Source: Nocardia sp. NBC_01327 (GTDB lineage Bacteria; Actinomycetota; Actinomycetes; Mycobacteriales; Mycobacteriaceae). From it: a stretch of 64,000 bases of DNA. This document shows, one piece after another, positions 8,985-17,759 of the stretch. Within the stretch, counting starts at the first letter, position 1; every line of letters begins with the position of its first letter. The DNA lies in assembly GCF_035958815.1 (NCBI RefSeq), contig NZ_CP108383.1, forward strand, positions 7,316,001 to 7,380,000. The letters run 5' to 3'. A program made the translations under genes and the position numbers. Under the pieces are notes generated by a model. The model searched no databases. It was not told where the DNA came from and worked only from the letters and a program-made list of their open reading frames with translations.

Positions 8985-9313
8985 ACGAAGAACTCATTCC
9001 CATCCTGCGCGTGGCCGATGCCGCCGCCGCGGTCCGCTGGTACGAGCGCCTCGGCTTCGTCAAGGAGTCGGAGCATCGCTTCGAACCCCACCTGCCCGCC
9101 TTCGTCGGCATCGCCCGCGGGCCCGTCCGCATCTTCCTGTCCGAACACCTCGGCGACGCCCGGCCCGACACTCTCGTGTACCTGCGCGTCCGCAATGTGG
9201 ACGAGGTGGCAAAGGAATTCGGCGTCACGCCCGAGGAAGCCCCCTGGGGTCGCGAAATCGAACTCCGCGACCCCGACAGCAACCGCCTCCGCATCGGCAC
9301 CCCTCCCTGGTAA
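8981..9313 (+). CDS. VOC family (glyoxalase/bleomycin-resistance fold) protein
   Basis: A 110-residue single-domain VOC protein with the paired beta-alpha-beta-beta-beta pattern: RVADAAAAVRWYERLGFV at the start and EIELRDPDSNRLRIG at the end, where the metal-ligand Glu of the family lies. Bleomycin-resistance-like members bind drugs as dimers; others are dioxygenases or epimerases. Its start overlaps the methyltransferase stop (ATGA), so the two are translated together, possibly for self-protection or small-molecule modification. Confidence 0.8.
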   Translation: MNEELIPILRVADAAAAVRWYERLGFVKESEHRFEPHLPAFVGIARGPVRIFLSEHLGDARPDTLVYLRVRNVDEVAKEFGVTPEEAPWGREIELRDPDSNRLRIGTPPW

Positions 9314-9480
9314 CCCCGGAGCCCACTGCGCTCCAAGATCACCAGGAAGCTGTGGCGGCATTTCGCGGGTAACCGCCGCCACCAGTTCCTGGTCGATGCC
9401 ATGAGTCGCCGCGCCCGACGACCACGGGAACCGGGTGTGCGCCTGGCGCGTCCAAGTGAGTAAGCGAGGGGAGGACTCCG

Positions 9481-10914
9481 GTGGATCCGAATATGCTGCG
9501 CCGCAGTGCGCAACAGGCCCAGCAGGGGGCGCGGGACGAGGGGCTGCGGATTTCGCAGGGTGGGGTCGATCCGGACTACATCCAGCAGTTGGAGGATTTC
9601 GCCGGGTTCTCCCATACGGAGATCTATGAGCGCGTGCAGGCGATGGATCCCGGTGCGATGCATGCGCATGCCGGGGTGTGGGTGGGGATCGCGGACAATC
9701 TCTCGGGAGCGGTGAACGGCCTGTACACCACGGTGCAGGGCGCGCTGGCGGACGGAATGCGGGGGCATACGGCCGCGGCCGCCGATACGGCGGCAAGGGA
9801 ATTCGTGCGATGGGCACTGGACGTGACCGAGATCGCGCACAGCACCGGGCATCGCATCCTGGCGGCCGCATACGGCGCCGAGGCCGTGCGCAGAAGCGTT
9901 CCCCCACCGCCGATTCCCCCGCAGTCCAACAGCTCCGATCGGCTCGCGCCCTACATCGCACTGATGACCGGCCTCCCCGCACCCGGTGACGCGCACCAGT
10001 ACGAGGCGGCCTGCAAAGAGCAGCACCAACTGGCTCTGGCGGCGCTCGAAGCCAATTACGTCCCGACGTATCCGCCTGCGGGGTCGGGTGTCCCGGCCTT
10101 CGGAGCGGGCGGAGCAGTGGGTGGGGAGACGGTCTCCGAGGCCGCCCCGGTCGCGAACGTGAGTTCACTACGACACGACTCCCCGCGCTCGAACTACGCC
10201 GTAGCGCCGGTCAGCCAGAACTCCGCGCGCCATGACGGCACGGTCAGCTCCGACAGCAACGAAAACCCCGATACCGCAGCGAACTCCGCAGACTCAACGC
10301 TCGCCGGCAACCCGAACCAGCAGTCCGGTCAGCAGTCAGGCGGCCGTACCGGCGACACGAATAACACTGGAGCACAGTCCGTTCAGGACCAGAAGCCCCA
10401 GCCGGCCTATTCGGACCCGGATTCCCCGATCCGCGATACCGACCTCTCCACCAAACCCGCGAATATCGATGACCGCGCCCTGTCCCCACTCACACACATC
10501 GTTCCGAACAGACCAGGATCACCGGGCTACCCCGGCGGCTCCCCCACCCCGGGCTACCCCGGCGGCTCCCCCACCCCGGGCGGCCCCGGCGCCAGCTACC
10601 CAGCCCCACCCACCTCCGGAACTCCCTCCACACCAGCACTTTCCAGCACACTCACCCGACCACCAGGACCACAGCCGGCCGGAATCTCCGGCATGTACCC
10701 ACCCGCAGGCCGCGGCGCCTCCGACGCCGACAGCACCCACCGCACCCCCGAATGGCTGATCCGAAACCGCGAACAGGAACTCCTCGGCGCCCCACCCCCA
10801 ACCGTCCCCGCCGTCCTAGGAGCCGACTTCCCCGCAGCCCGAACAGATCTCACCCACACCGACGCCCCACCTGAACTACCGATCCTCCGCCGAGTCGACA
10901 CACCTCCGACCTGA
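9481..10914 (+). CDS. ESX/PPE-like secreted protein with proline-rich tail
   Basis: A 477-residue protein starting with GTG behind GGGGAGGA. Residues 1-145 are helical and built like WXG100/PPE-type export domains, with the possible W-x-G turn at WVG (67-69) and heptad helices on both sides. The rest is low-complexity: Ser/Asn/Gln-rich, then Pro/Gly-rich with direct copies of PGYPGGSPT near residues 345-370. It has no signal peptide, which fits a type VII secretion substrate, as in EspB-like proteins. No ESX machinery gene is nearby, so it would use a system encoded elsewhere. Function unknown. Confidence 0.65.
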   Translation: MDPNMLRRSAQQAQQGARDEGLRISQGGVDPDYIQQLEDFAGFSHTEIYERVQAMDPGAMHAHAGVWVGIADNLSGAVNGLYTTVQGALADGMRGHTAAAADTAAREFVRWALDVTEIAHSTGHRILAAAYGAEAVRRSVPPPPIPPQSNSSDRLAPYIALMTGLPAPGDAHQYEAACKEQHQLALAALEANYVPTYPPAGSGVPAFGAGGAVGGETVSEAAPVANVSSLRHDSPRSNYAVAPVSQNSARHDGTVSSDSNENPDTAANSADSTLAGNPNQQSGQQSGGRTGDTNNTGAQSVQDQKPQPAYSDPDSPIRDTDLSTKPANIDDRALSPLTHIVPNRPGSPGYPGGSPTPGYPGGSPTPGGPGASYPAPPTSGTPSTPALSSTLTRPPGPQPAGISGMYPPAGRGASDADSTHRTPEWLIRNREQELLGAPPPTVPAVLGADFPAARTDLTHTDAPPELPILRRVDTPPT

Positions 10915-10960
10915 ACCGCACAGCCCGCCTGAGCATCGAACAATGCGTAGACGAGCTGTG

Positions 10961-11066
10961 CAAGCAGGGACGCAAGCTGTGCGATCGGGACGCAAGCTGT
11001 GCGATCAGGACGCAAGCTGTGCGATCAGGACGCAAGCTGTGCGATCAGGACGCAAGCTGTGCGATG
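10961..11066. repeat. 20-bp tandem repeat array
   Basis: The unit GCGATCAGGACGCAAGCTGT occurs in tandem with a period of exactly 20 bases from 10981 to 11060 (four copies, the first with one change), preceded by a degenerate copy at 10961-10980 and followed by a GCGATG remnant. It lies between the convergent ends of the ESX-like gene and glnE. Each unit holds an AGCT core but no large inverted repeat. Confidence 0.9.
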
Positions 11067-11119
11067 TCTGACGACACTGCCCGATGTGCGAAACCACACT
11101 CGGTGGCAGGCGGAGCGGG

Positions 11120-14116
11120 TCAGCCGCCGAAGACCCTCTCCACCACTGTTTTCGCGCGACGGGTGACACGCATGTAGTGGTCGAGGAATTCGCTGCCGTC
11201 GTCATTGGGCCAGCCGGCCACGCGGGCTACGGCCGATAGTAGGAGGCCCGGGCCGGGGAGTTGGTCGGCGGGTTTGCCGCGGACCAGGACCAGGGCGTTG
11301 CGGGCCTTGGTGGCGGTGAGCCAGGCGTCGCGCAGGAGTGCCACATCGGCGGCGTCGATGAGTTCCGCGGCTTCGATGACGTCCAGGGATTCGAGGGTGG
11401 AGGTGTTGTGCAGGGCGGGGACCTCGTGGGCGTGCTGCAGCTGCAGGAGCTGCACCGTCCATTCGATATCGGCGAGGCCGCCGCGGCCGAGTTTGGTGTG
11501 GGTGGCCGGGTTCGCGCCGCGCGGCAGCCGTTCGGCGTCGACACGCGCCTTGATGCGGCGGATTTCGCGCACGCCCTCGGGCGACATGCCCCCGGCCGGA
11601 TAGCGCACCGGGTCGACGGTGTGCAGGAAGCGCACACCCAGCTCCGGATCACCGGCCACCTGGCGAGCCCGCAGCAGCGCCTGGACCTCCCAGGACTGCG
11701 CCCACTGCTGGTAGTAGGCGGCATAGGCCGCCAGCGTGCGCACCAGCGCGCCATTGCGACCCTCCGGCCGCAGTCCGGCATCGACCTGCAGCGGCGGATC
11801 GGTGCTGGGCGCACCCAGCAGCCGCTGCACCTGCTCGGCGACGCCGATGGCCCATTTCACGGCGACGGTCTCGTCCACACCGGGCCGCGGATCGCAGACG
11901 AACAGCACATCGGCGTCCGAGCCGTAGCCCAGTTCCTTGCCGCCGAGCCGGCCCATACCGATGACCGCGAAGTCGGCGGGCTGCGGTCCGCTGGCCCGAA
12001 TCACCGCCTGCAGTGCGGCTTCCAGCGTCGCGATCCACACCGAGGACAGCGCCTTGCACACCTGCTGCACATCGAGCATGCCCAGCACATCCGCGGAGGC
12101 GACGCGCGCCAGTTCGTGCCTGCGCAGCGAGCGCGCGGTCGCCACCGCACGCCGGGGTTCGTCGTAACGACTTGCGCCCGAAAGGATTCCGCGCGCGACA
12201 TCACCGACATCCGGGGCCAGCAGCAGCGGCCCGTTCGGTCCGTCGGCGTACATGCGAATGGTCTCGGGCGCATTGATGAGCAGGTCCGGCAGATACGCCG
12301 AGGAGCCGAGCACGATCATCAAACGCTGTGCGATGGCCCCTTCGTCGCGAAGCTCACGCAGGAACCAGATCTCATTGTCCAGGCCCTCGGACACCCGCCG
12401 GTAGGCGAGCAGTCCGGCATCGGGATTCGGTGTCTCGCCGAGCCATTCGAGCAGGGTCGGCAGCAGCAGCGCCTGAATCCGCCCCTTGCGCCCGACCTCA
12501 CCGGTGAGCGCCTTCAGATGCCCCAGCGCATTCTCCGGCGCGGCATAACCCAGTGCCGCCAACTGCCGCACGGCCGCCGCCGGACTCAACCGCAGCGAGT
12601 CGGCGTCCAGGCGCGCCACCGATTCCAGCAGCGGGCGATAGAAGAGTTTGGCGTGCAATCGCCGCACCCGCACCGCATTGCGCCGGATCTCGCTGCTGAG
12701 CACGCCGACCGCATCCTGCCGGCCGTCGGGCCGCATATGCGCGGCCCGGGCCAGCCAGCGCATGCCCTCCTCGTCATCGGGGGCGGGCAGGGTGTGGGTG
12801 CGCTTGAGCCGCTGCAGCTGCAGCCGGTGTTCGAGCAGGCGCAGGAATTCGTAGGAGGCGGTCAGATTGGCGGAATCGTCCCGGCCGATATAGCCCCGCG
12901 CCGCCAGCGCCGCCAGCGATTCGACGGTGCCCTGAGTGTGCAGGGTCTCGTCCGCCTTGCCGTGCACCAATTGCAGCAGCTGCACCGCGAATTCGACGTC
13001 TCGCAGGCTGCCGTGCCCGAGTTTGAGCTCTCGCTCCCGCATATCGGCGGGCACCAGATCTTCGACGCGGCGGCGCATGGCCTGCACATCGGCGACGAAG
13101 TCGGGGCGCTCGGACGCCGCCCACACCATGGGCATGAGCGCGGCCTGATACTGCCGCCCCAATTCCAGATCGCCTGTGGCGGGCCGCATTTTGAGCAGCG
13201 CCTGGAATTCCCAGGTCCGCGCCCAGCGCTTGTAGTAGGCGATATGCGATTCGAGGGTGCGCACCAGCGCACCCGCCTTGCCCTCGGGCCGCAGTCCGGC
13301 ATCGACCTCGAAGAAGGCGGCCCCGCCCACACTCATCGTTTCGGCGGCCAGGCGGGTGGCGGTGGTGTCGGCGGGCTCGGCGACGAAGATGACATCCACG
13401 TCGGAGACGTAATTCAGTTCCCGCGCACCGCATTTGCCCATGGCGATGACGGCCAGCCGCACCGGCACCTCACGATCGACGCACACCCGCGCCACGGCCA
13501 CCGAGAGCGCGGCGGTCAGTGCGGCATCGGCGAGATCGGTGAGATGCCAGCCCACCTGCTGGTACGGCAATACCGGTTCGTTCTCGACGGTGGCGGCCAG
13601 ATCGATGGCGGCCAGCAGCATGAGCTGATCGCGATACCGCTTGCGCAGCAGGGCAACTGCCTCCGGGCCCGCGATACCGGCGCGGAACAGCATGGGCCCG
13701 GCATCGGCGCCCGTCTCCGGCTGCGCGTGCACCGCCTCGAGGAGCTCGGTGAGCACCTCCTCGCGCGAGGGCAACTCGGGCCGCCGCAGCAATCGCCAGG
13801 CGACCGGATCGGCCACCAGATGATCGGCGAACGCACTCGACGACCCGATCAGCGCGAACAGCCGCCCGCGCAGCGCGGTCTCCGCGCGCAATGCGGAATC
13901 CAGCTCACCCCAATCGCTTCCGAGCTGCTCCCGCAAACGCATGAGCGTCGTCAGCGCCAGATCGGCATCGGGCGAGCGCGACAGCGCCCACAGCAGTGGA
14001 ACACTCTCGACGTTGTCCCACGCCAATTCTCGAAGTGAATCGGCAGCCGACGGCTCGAGCAAACCGAGCCGTCCGACACCCGGGACAGCGGAACGAGCAG
14101 TCGGTGGCCGGACCAT
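11120..14116 (-). CDS. glnE: Bifunctional glutamine synthetase adenylyltransferase/deadenylase
   Basis: The 998-residue protein matches mycobacterial GlnE (about 994 residues) over its length. Two nucleotidyltransferase halves are visible: the deadenylase one with NYVSDVDVIF (Asp239, Asp241) and the adenylyltransferase one with GYGSDADVLF near residue 740, each followed by the DAGLRPEG…GALVRTL motif. The enzyme adds or removes AMP on a tyrosine of glutamine synthetase according to nitrogen status. It lies downstream of glnA2 on the same strand, separated by 243 bases that contain the inverted repeat at 14264-14333. Confidence 0.97.
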   Translation of the reverse strand: MVRPPTARSAVPGVGRLGLLEPSAADSLRELAWDNVESVPLLWALSRSPDADLALTTLMRLREQLGSDWGELDSALRAETALRGRLFALIGSSSAFADHLVADPVAWRLLRRPELPSREEVLTELLEAVHAQPETGADAGPMLFRAGIAGPEAVALLRKRYRDQLMLLAAIDLAATVENEPVLPYQQVGWHLTDLADAALTAALSVAVARVCVDREVPVRLAVIAMGKCGARELNYVSDVDVIFVAEPADTTATRLAAETMSVGGAAFFEVDAGLRPEGKAGALVRTLESHIAYYKRWARTWEFQALLKMRPATGDLELGRQYQAALMPMVWAASERPDFVADVQAMRRRVEDLVPADMRERELKLGHGSLRDVEFAVQLLQLVHGKADETLHTQGTVESLAALAARGYIGRDDSANLTASYEFLRLLEHRLQLQRLKRTHTLPAPDDEEGMRWLARAAHMRPDGRQDAVGVLSSEIRRNAVRVRRLHAKLFYRPLLESVARLDADSLRLSPAAAVRQLAALGYAAPENALGHLKALTGEVGRKGRIQALLLPTLLEWLGETPNPDAGLLAYRRVSEGLDNEIWFLRELRDEGAIAQRLMIVLGSSAYLPDLLINAPETIRMYADGPNGPLLLAPDVGDVARGILSGASRYDEPRRAVATARSLRRHELARVASADVLGMLDVQQVCKALSSVWIATLEAALQAVIRASGPQPADFAVIGMGRLGGKELGYGSDADVLFVCDPRPGVDETVAVKWAIGVAEQVQRLLGAPSTDPPLQVDAGLRPEGRNGALVRTLAAYAAYYQQWAQSWEVQALLRARQVAGDPELGVRFLHTVDPVRYPAGGMSPEGVREIRRIKARVDAERLPRGANPATHTKLGRGGLADIEWTVQLLQLQHAHEVPALHNTSTLESLDVIEAAELIDAADVALLRDAWLTATKARNALVLVRGKPADQLPGPGLLLSAVARVAGWPNDDGSEFLDHYMRVTRRAKTVVERVFGG

Positions 14117-14263
14117 TCCATCAAATTACATGTCACGTTCCACCGGCGTATCGGCGAACCCGCCGATAACGGACATCGTGGCCGAGCCGACGCCGATGCG
14201 ACGACCACCCGAAGTCATGGTGGCGGACGAAGACCCGCTCACCACCCCGGCACGACCAGCTCG

Positions 14264-14333
14264 TCATCCCGGCATGCTTGTGGCCGGGATCTCCGATGAT
14301 GGGTGGATCCCGGCCAAATGCACGCCGGGATTA
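14264..14333. repeat. REP-like 29-bp inverted repeat between glnA2 and glnE
   Basis: Arms 14264-14292 (TCATCCCGGCATGCTTGTGG, then CCGGGATCT) and 14305-14333 (its near-perfect reverse complement, with GGATCCCGGCCAAATGCACG) are separated by 12 bases. The hairpin follows the glnA2 stop codon and could end its transcript, but the arm sequence has the look of a dispersed repeat; a related half-copy lies at 37470-37500. Confidence 0.75.
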
Positions 14334-14359
14334 CGGGGCTCACGCCGGAATGGCGAGGC

Positions 14360-15700
14360 CTACAGCCCGAGGTATTCCTTCAGCTCGTACGGCGTCACCT
14401 GGTTGCGGTAGCCCGCCCACTCGCGGCGCTTGTTGCGCAGGAAGAAGTCGAAGACGTGCTCGCCGAGGGTTTCGGCGACCAGTTCGGACTTCTCCATGTT
14501 CTTGAGCGCCTCGTCGAGGCTGGCGGGCAGCTCGCGGAAGCCCATGGCGCGGCGCTCGGCGGCGGTCAGCGACCACACGTCGTCCTCCGCCTCCGGGGGC
14601 AGCGTGTAGCCCTTCTCGATACCGCGCAGACCGGCGGCCAGGATCACCGCGAAGGCCAGGTACGGGTTGCAGGCGCTGTCGGGGCTGCGGACCTCGACAC
14701 GGCGCGAGGACGACTTGTTCGGCGTGTACATCGGAACACGAACGAGCGCCGAGCGATTCGACCGTCCCCAGGAGGCGGCGGTCGGGGCCTCGCCACCGTG
14801 GATGAGCCGCTTGTAGGAGTTCACCCACTGGTTGGTCACCGCGCTGATCTCGTGCGCATGCTCGAGAATGCCCGCGATGAACGCGCGTGCGGTCTCCGAC
14901 AGGTTGATCGGGTCATCGGGATCGTGGAAGGCGTTCTGCTCGCCCTCGAACAGGCTCATATGCGTGTGCATGGCCGAACCCGGGTGCTCGGCGAAGGGCT
15001 TGGGCATGAAGGTGGCCCGCACGCCCTCGTCGATCGCCACCTCCTTGATCAGGTAGCGGAAGGTCATCACGTTGTCGGCCATGGACAGCGCATCCGCGTA
15101 CCGCAGGTCGATCTCTTGCTGGCCGGGCGCGCCCTCGTGATGGCTGAACTCGACGGAGATGCCCATCGACTCCAGCGCGTCGATGGCGTGCCTGCGGAAG
15201 TTCGGCGCCTCGTCGTGCACGGTCTGGTCGAAGAAACCGCCCTGATCGACCGGCGTCGGCATAGAGCCGTCCATCGGGCCGTTCTTGAGCAGGAAGAATT
15301 CGATCTCCGGGTGCACATAGCAGCTGAAGCCCAGGTCAGCGGCCTTGTTCAGCTGCCGGCGCAGCACGTGCCGCGGATCCGCCCAGGACGGTGAACCGTC
15401 CGGCATGGCGATATCGCAGAACATGCGCGCGGAATGCTGATGCCCCTTGGAGGTGGACCACGGCAGGATCTGGAAGGTCGACGGGTCCGGTCGTGCCACC
15501 ATGTCCGCCTCGGATACCCGGGCAAACCCCTCGATGGCCGAACCGTCGAAGCCGATGCCCTCCTCGAAGGCGCCCTCGAGCTCGGCGGGCGCGATGGCCA
15601 CCGACTTGAGATAGCCCAGGACATCGGTGAACCAGAGGCGCACGAAACGAATATCGCGCTCTTCGAGCGTGCGGAGGACGAATTCCTTCTGACGGTCCAT
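14360..15700 (-). CDS. glnA2: Type I glutamine synthetase, GlnA2-like
   Basis: At 446 residues from the ATG at 15700 it equals mycobacterial GlnA2 (Rv2222c) in length and begins with the same MDRQKEFVLRTLEERDIRFV. The ATP/metal sites are intact: EIEFFLL, HHEGAPGQQEIDLRYADAL, GSAMHTHMSLF and NRSALVRVP. A tyrosine in the region where beta-type enzymes are adenylylated (KGYTLPPEAED) is present. It forms glutamine from glutamate and ammonia. A GTG at 15718 is in frame but adds six residues without support. The converter enzyme gene glnE lies next downstream. Confidence 0.95.
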   Translation of the reverse strand: MDRQKEFVLRTLEERDIRFVRLWFTDVLGYLKSVAIAPAELEGAFEEGIGFDGSAIEGFARVSEADMVARPDPSTFQILPWSTSKGHQHSARMFCDIAMPDGSPSWADPRHVLRRQLNKAADLGFSCYVHPEIEFFLLKNGPMDGSMPTPVDQGGFFDQTVHDEAPNFRRHAIDALESMGISVEFSHHEGAPGQQEIDLRYADALSMADNVMTFRYLIKEVAIDEGVRATFMPKPFAEHPGSAMHTHMSLFEGEQNAFHDPDDPINLSETARAFIAGILEHAHEISAVTNQWVNSYKRLIHGGEAPTAASWGRSNRSALVRVPMYTPNKSSSRRVEVRSPDSACNPYLAFAVILAAGLRGIEKGYTLPPEAEDDVWSLTAAERRAMGFRELPASLDEALKNMEKSELVAETLGEHVFDFFLRNKRREWAGYRNQVTPYELKEYLGL

Positions 15701-15723
15701 GACCGCGAGCGTAAGCACCCGGA

Positions 15724-15739
15724 GTTAAATCCGTGTTAC
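15724..15739 (-). promoter_or_regulatory. Possible GlnR-type box upstream of glnA2
   Basis: Read on the minus strand the site is GTAAC-N6-TTAAC, which fits the AC-N9-AC half-site spacing reported for actinobacterial GlnR. It is 24-39 bases before the glnA2 start codon, close enough to overlap the ribosome region, so it may be chance. Confidence 0.25.
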
Positions 15740-15794
15740 ATGAATGACTCCAACTCTCGGAGACTCCCAGGAACTGCGCCCCCGGACCCCAGGG

Positions 15795-15860
15795 AAACGC
15801 CACTCACGAACCCTGGAAATAGCCCGAAAACGCCACTCGCAAACCCCGGAAACAGCCCCC
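15795..15860. repeat. Two direct copies of a 33-bp unit
   Basis: Two adjacent imperfect copies begin AAACGCCACT at 15795 and 15828 and each run to about AACAGCCC/AATAGCCC. They lie in the 235-base gap between glnA2 and the exported hydrolase. No coding potential is evident. Confidence 0.6.
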
Positions 15861-15935
15861 GAGCCCTCGGCGAGCCGTCGATTCCGGCTGCCGAGTGCGT
15901 TCGGGGGACCTCGTTTCGAGTCTTCGAAAAGCCGT

Positions 15936-17456
15936 TCAGCAGGTGAGACCCTGGGCGGGCACCGTCAAGTTCACGAGATAGGCGATGACCGGGTCGTCGA
16001 CGCATTGCACACCGGACAGCGACACCGTGTGGCGCGTGCCCTTGTAAGTGATGAGCGCCGCGCCCAACTCGTTGGCCAGATTCACACCGGCCTGGTACGG
16101 CGTGGCGGGATCCTCGGTGGTGGAGATCACCACGGTTTTGGGCAGGTTGGGGATCGAAAGCCGGTGCGGGGTACTCGTACTGGGCACCGGCCAGATGGCG
16201 CACAGCTCCAGCGGGGCCGCGGTGCTGCCGTGGCCGTCGTCCAGGAACGGGGCGACGCGGCGGTAGTCGGCATCCTGCTGCGCGGCGACGGCCCGGTCGG
16301 TGATCGGCGGATCATCCACGCAGCGAATCGCATTGAAGGCATCGGAACTGTTGTCGTAGCTGCCGTCGTCGTGCCGGCCGTCGTACATATCGGCCAGGGC
16401 CAGCAGCGTGTCGCCGTGTCCGGCGGCCAGTTCGCGCAGGCCCTTGGTCAGCGCGCCCCAGAGCCGGTTGGAGTACAGGGTCTGCTGCACACCGGTAATG
16501 GCATCGCCGTAGTGCAGGCCGCGCGGGTCGTCGGTGGGAACGGGCTTGTCCCACAGCGGACTCACCAGCGCCCGGAAGCGGGCGGTGGACTGCGCCGGGT
16601 CATTGCCGAGCGGGCAGTCCGCCTTGGTCGCGCAGTCGGCGGCATAGGAGTCGAAGGCCTTCTGGAAGCTGGCGGCCTGGGCCACCGATTCCTTCACCGG
16701 ATCCTGTTCCGGGTCGAGTGCGCCATCGAGCACCAGGGCGCGGACATGGTCCGGGAACTTCTCGGCATAGGCGTAACCGAGGCGGGTGCCGTAGGAGTAG
16801 CCGAGGTAGGTGAGCTTGGCATCGCCGAGCGCCGCCCGGATGACGTCCATGTCCTGCACGACTTCCCGGGTGCCGACGTGCGCCAGGAAATCCTTGCCGG
16901 TGCGCTGCACGCACTTGTCGGCGAACTGCTTGTTCTCGGCCTCCGCGGCAGCGATGCCCGCGGGCGAATTGTCCTTGTTGGGTTCGGCGCGCTCGGCATC
17001 GTTCTCCGCGGCGGTCATGCATTTGATCGACGGCTGGGAAGCCCCGATCCCCCGCGGATCGAAACCGATGCGATCGAAGCTGTCGGCCAGCGCGGTGGTG
17101 TCGGCGATATTCACGATCGACATGCCGGGCACACCCGGTCCGCCCGGATTGAACATCAGCGAACCGATCTTCTTGCCGGTGGCCTTGATTCGCGAGACCG
17201 CGATCTTGGCGGTGGCGCCGTCCGGATTGGCGTAGTCGACCGGAACCGTCACGCGGGTGCACTCCGCGTTCTTGGGCATGTCCTCATCCCCGAACTCCGC
17301 ACAGCTCCCCCACTGCACCGCCTGGTTGTAGTACTGCCCCATGCCCGCCGGGGCCGTCGCCACCGGCTTCCCGTCAACCACCGTGGAACACGCGGTCGCA
17401 GTCATTGCCAAAGCCGTCGCTATCAGCACGACCCGCCCGGTTCGCTTCAACGCCAT
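15936..17456 (-). CDS. Exported lipoprotein alpha/beta hydrolase (CaeA/tripeptidyl aminopeptidase type)
   Basis: A 506-residue exported hydrolase with a lipoprotein signal peptide: a hydrophobic run ending MTATACS, so Cys23 would be lipidated. The catalytic Ser is in GYSYGTRLGYAYAEKFP, the oxyanion segment in NPGGPGVPG, and the C-terminal TAP-like part contains the ISTTEDPATPY Asp region and a final TRHTVS His. It occupies the position of Rv2223c/Rv2224c (CaeA, a cell-wall carboxylesterase) between glnA2 and panB. Mycobacteria have two copies; here there is one. It probably cleaves esters or peptides in the envelope. Confidence 0.88.
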   Translation of the reverse strand: MALKRTGRVVLIATALAMTATACSTVVDGKPVATAPAGMGQYYNQAVQWGSCAEFGDEDMPKNAECTRVTVPVDYANPDGATAKIAVSRIKATGKKIGSLMFNPGGPGVPGMSIVNIADTTALADSFDRIGFDPRGIGASQPSIKCMTAAENDAERAEPNKDNSPAGIAAAEAENKQFADKCVQRTGKDFLAHVGTREVVQDMDVIRAALGDAKLTYLGYSYGTRLGYAYAEKFPDHVRALVLDGALDPEQDPVKESVAQAASFQKAFDSYAADCATKADCPLGNDPAQSTARFRALVSPLWDKPVPTDDPRGLHYGDAITGVQQTLYSNRLWGALTKGLRELAAGHGDTLLALADMYDGRHDDGSYDNSSDAFNAIRCVDDPPITDRAVAAQQDADYRRVAPFLDDGHGSTAAPLELCAIWPVPSTSTPHRLSIPNLPKTVVISTTEDPATPYQAGVNLANELGAALITYKGTRHTVSLSGVQCVDDPVIAYLVNLTVPAQGLTC

Positions 17457-17504
17457 GCCCCGATCGTGCCATGCAGGGTCTTTGGCCTCCGCTTCGCTCC
17501 GGCG

Positions 17505-17595
17505 GGTCGTGGCCCTGTTACCCGGTTCTTCCCTCGCTGCGCTCGCCGCTGCGCGGCATTGCTCCGCTCAGTCCAGAACCGGGCGGGCCACGACC
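17505..17595. repeat. Long imperfect inverted repeat between divergent caeA-like gene and panB
   Basis: GGTCGTGGCCC + CCCGGTTCT (17505-17529, split by TGTTA) pairs with AGAACCGGG + GGGCCACGACC (17575-17595). The 45-base loop holds short G/C repeats (CTCGCTGCGCTCGCCGCTGC). The structure lies in a 303-base intergenic region with two divergent promoters. Its simple-sequence character suggests a mobile palindromic (REP/MITE-like) repeat. Confidence 0.65.
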
Positions 17596-17759
17596 TTCGC
17601 GGTGGACGTAGTTTGGGCACGTTCACTTCGAAGGTGGTCGCGGCCGGCGAGTGTGAGGAATTGCATCGAGGCGACAGGCGCGCGCGGTGGCAGACTTGGA
17701 GCCGTCAGCTAAGCCCGGGGACCCGCAAGGGCCTCGAGGAAACGACGAAAGGGACGATG

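Noticed and set aside
10961..11066. Possible CRISPR array
   Set aside because: Repeats are directly adjacent with a 20-bp period and no spacers, and there are no cas genes.
11261..14038. A 925-codon plus-strand open frame
   Set aside because: Complete antisense shadow of glnE with His/Arg/Gln-rich composition and no motif.
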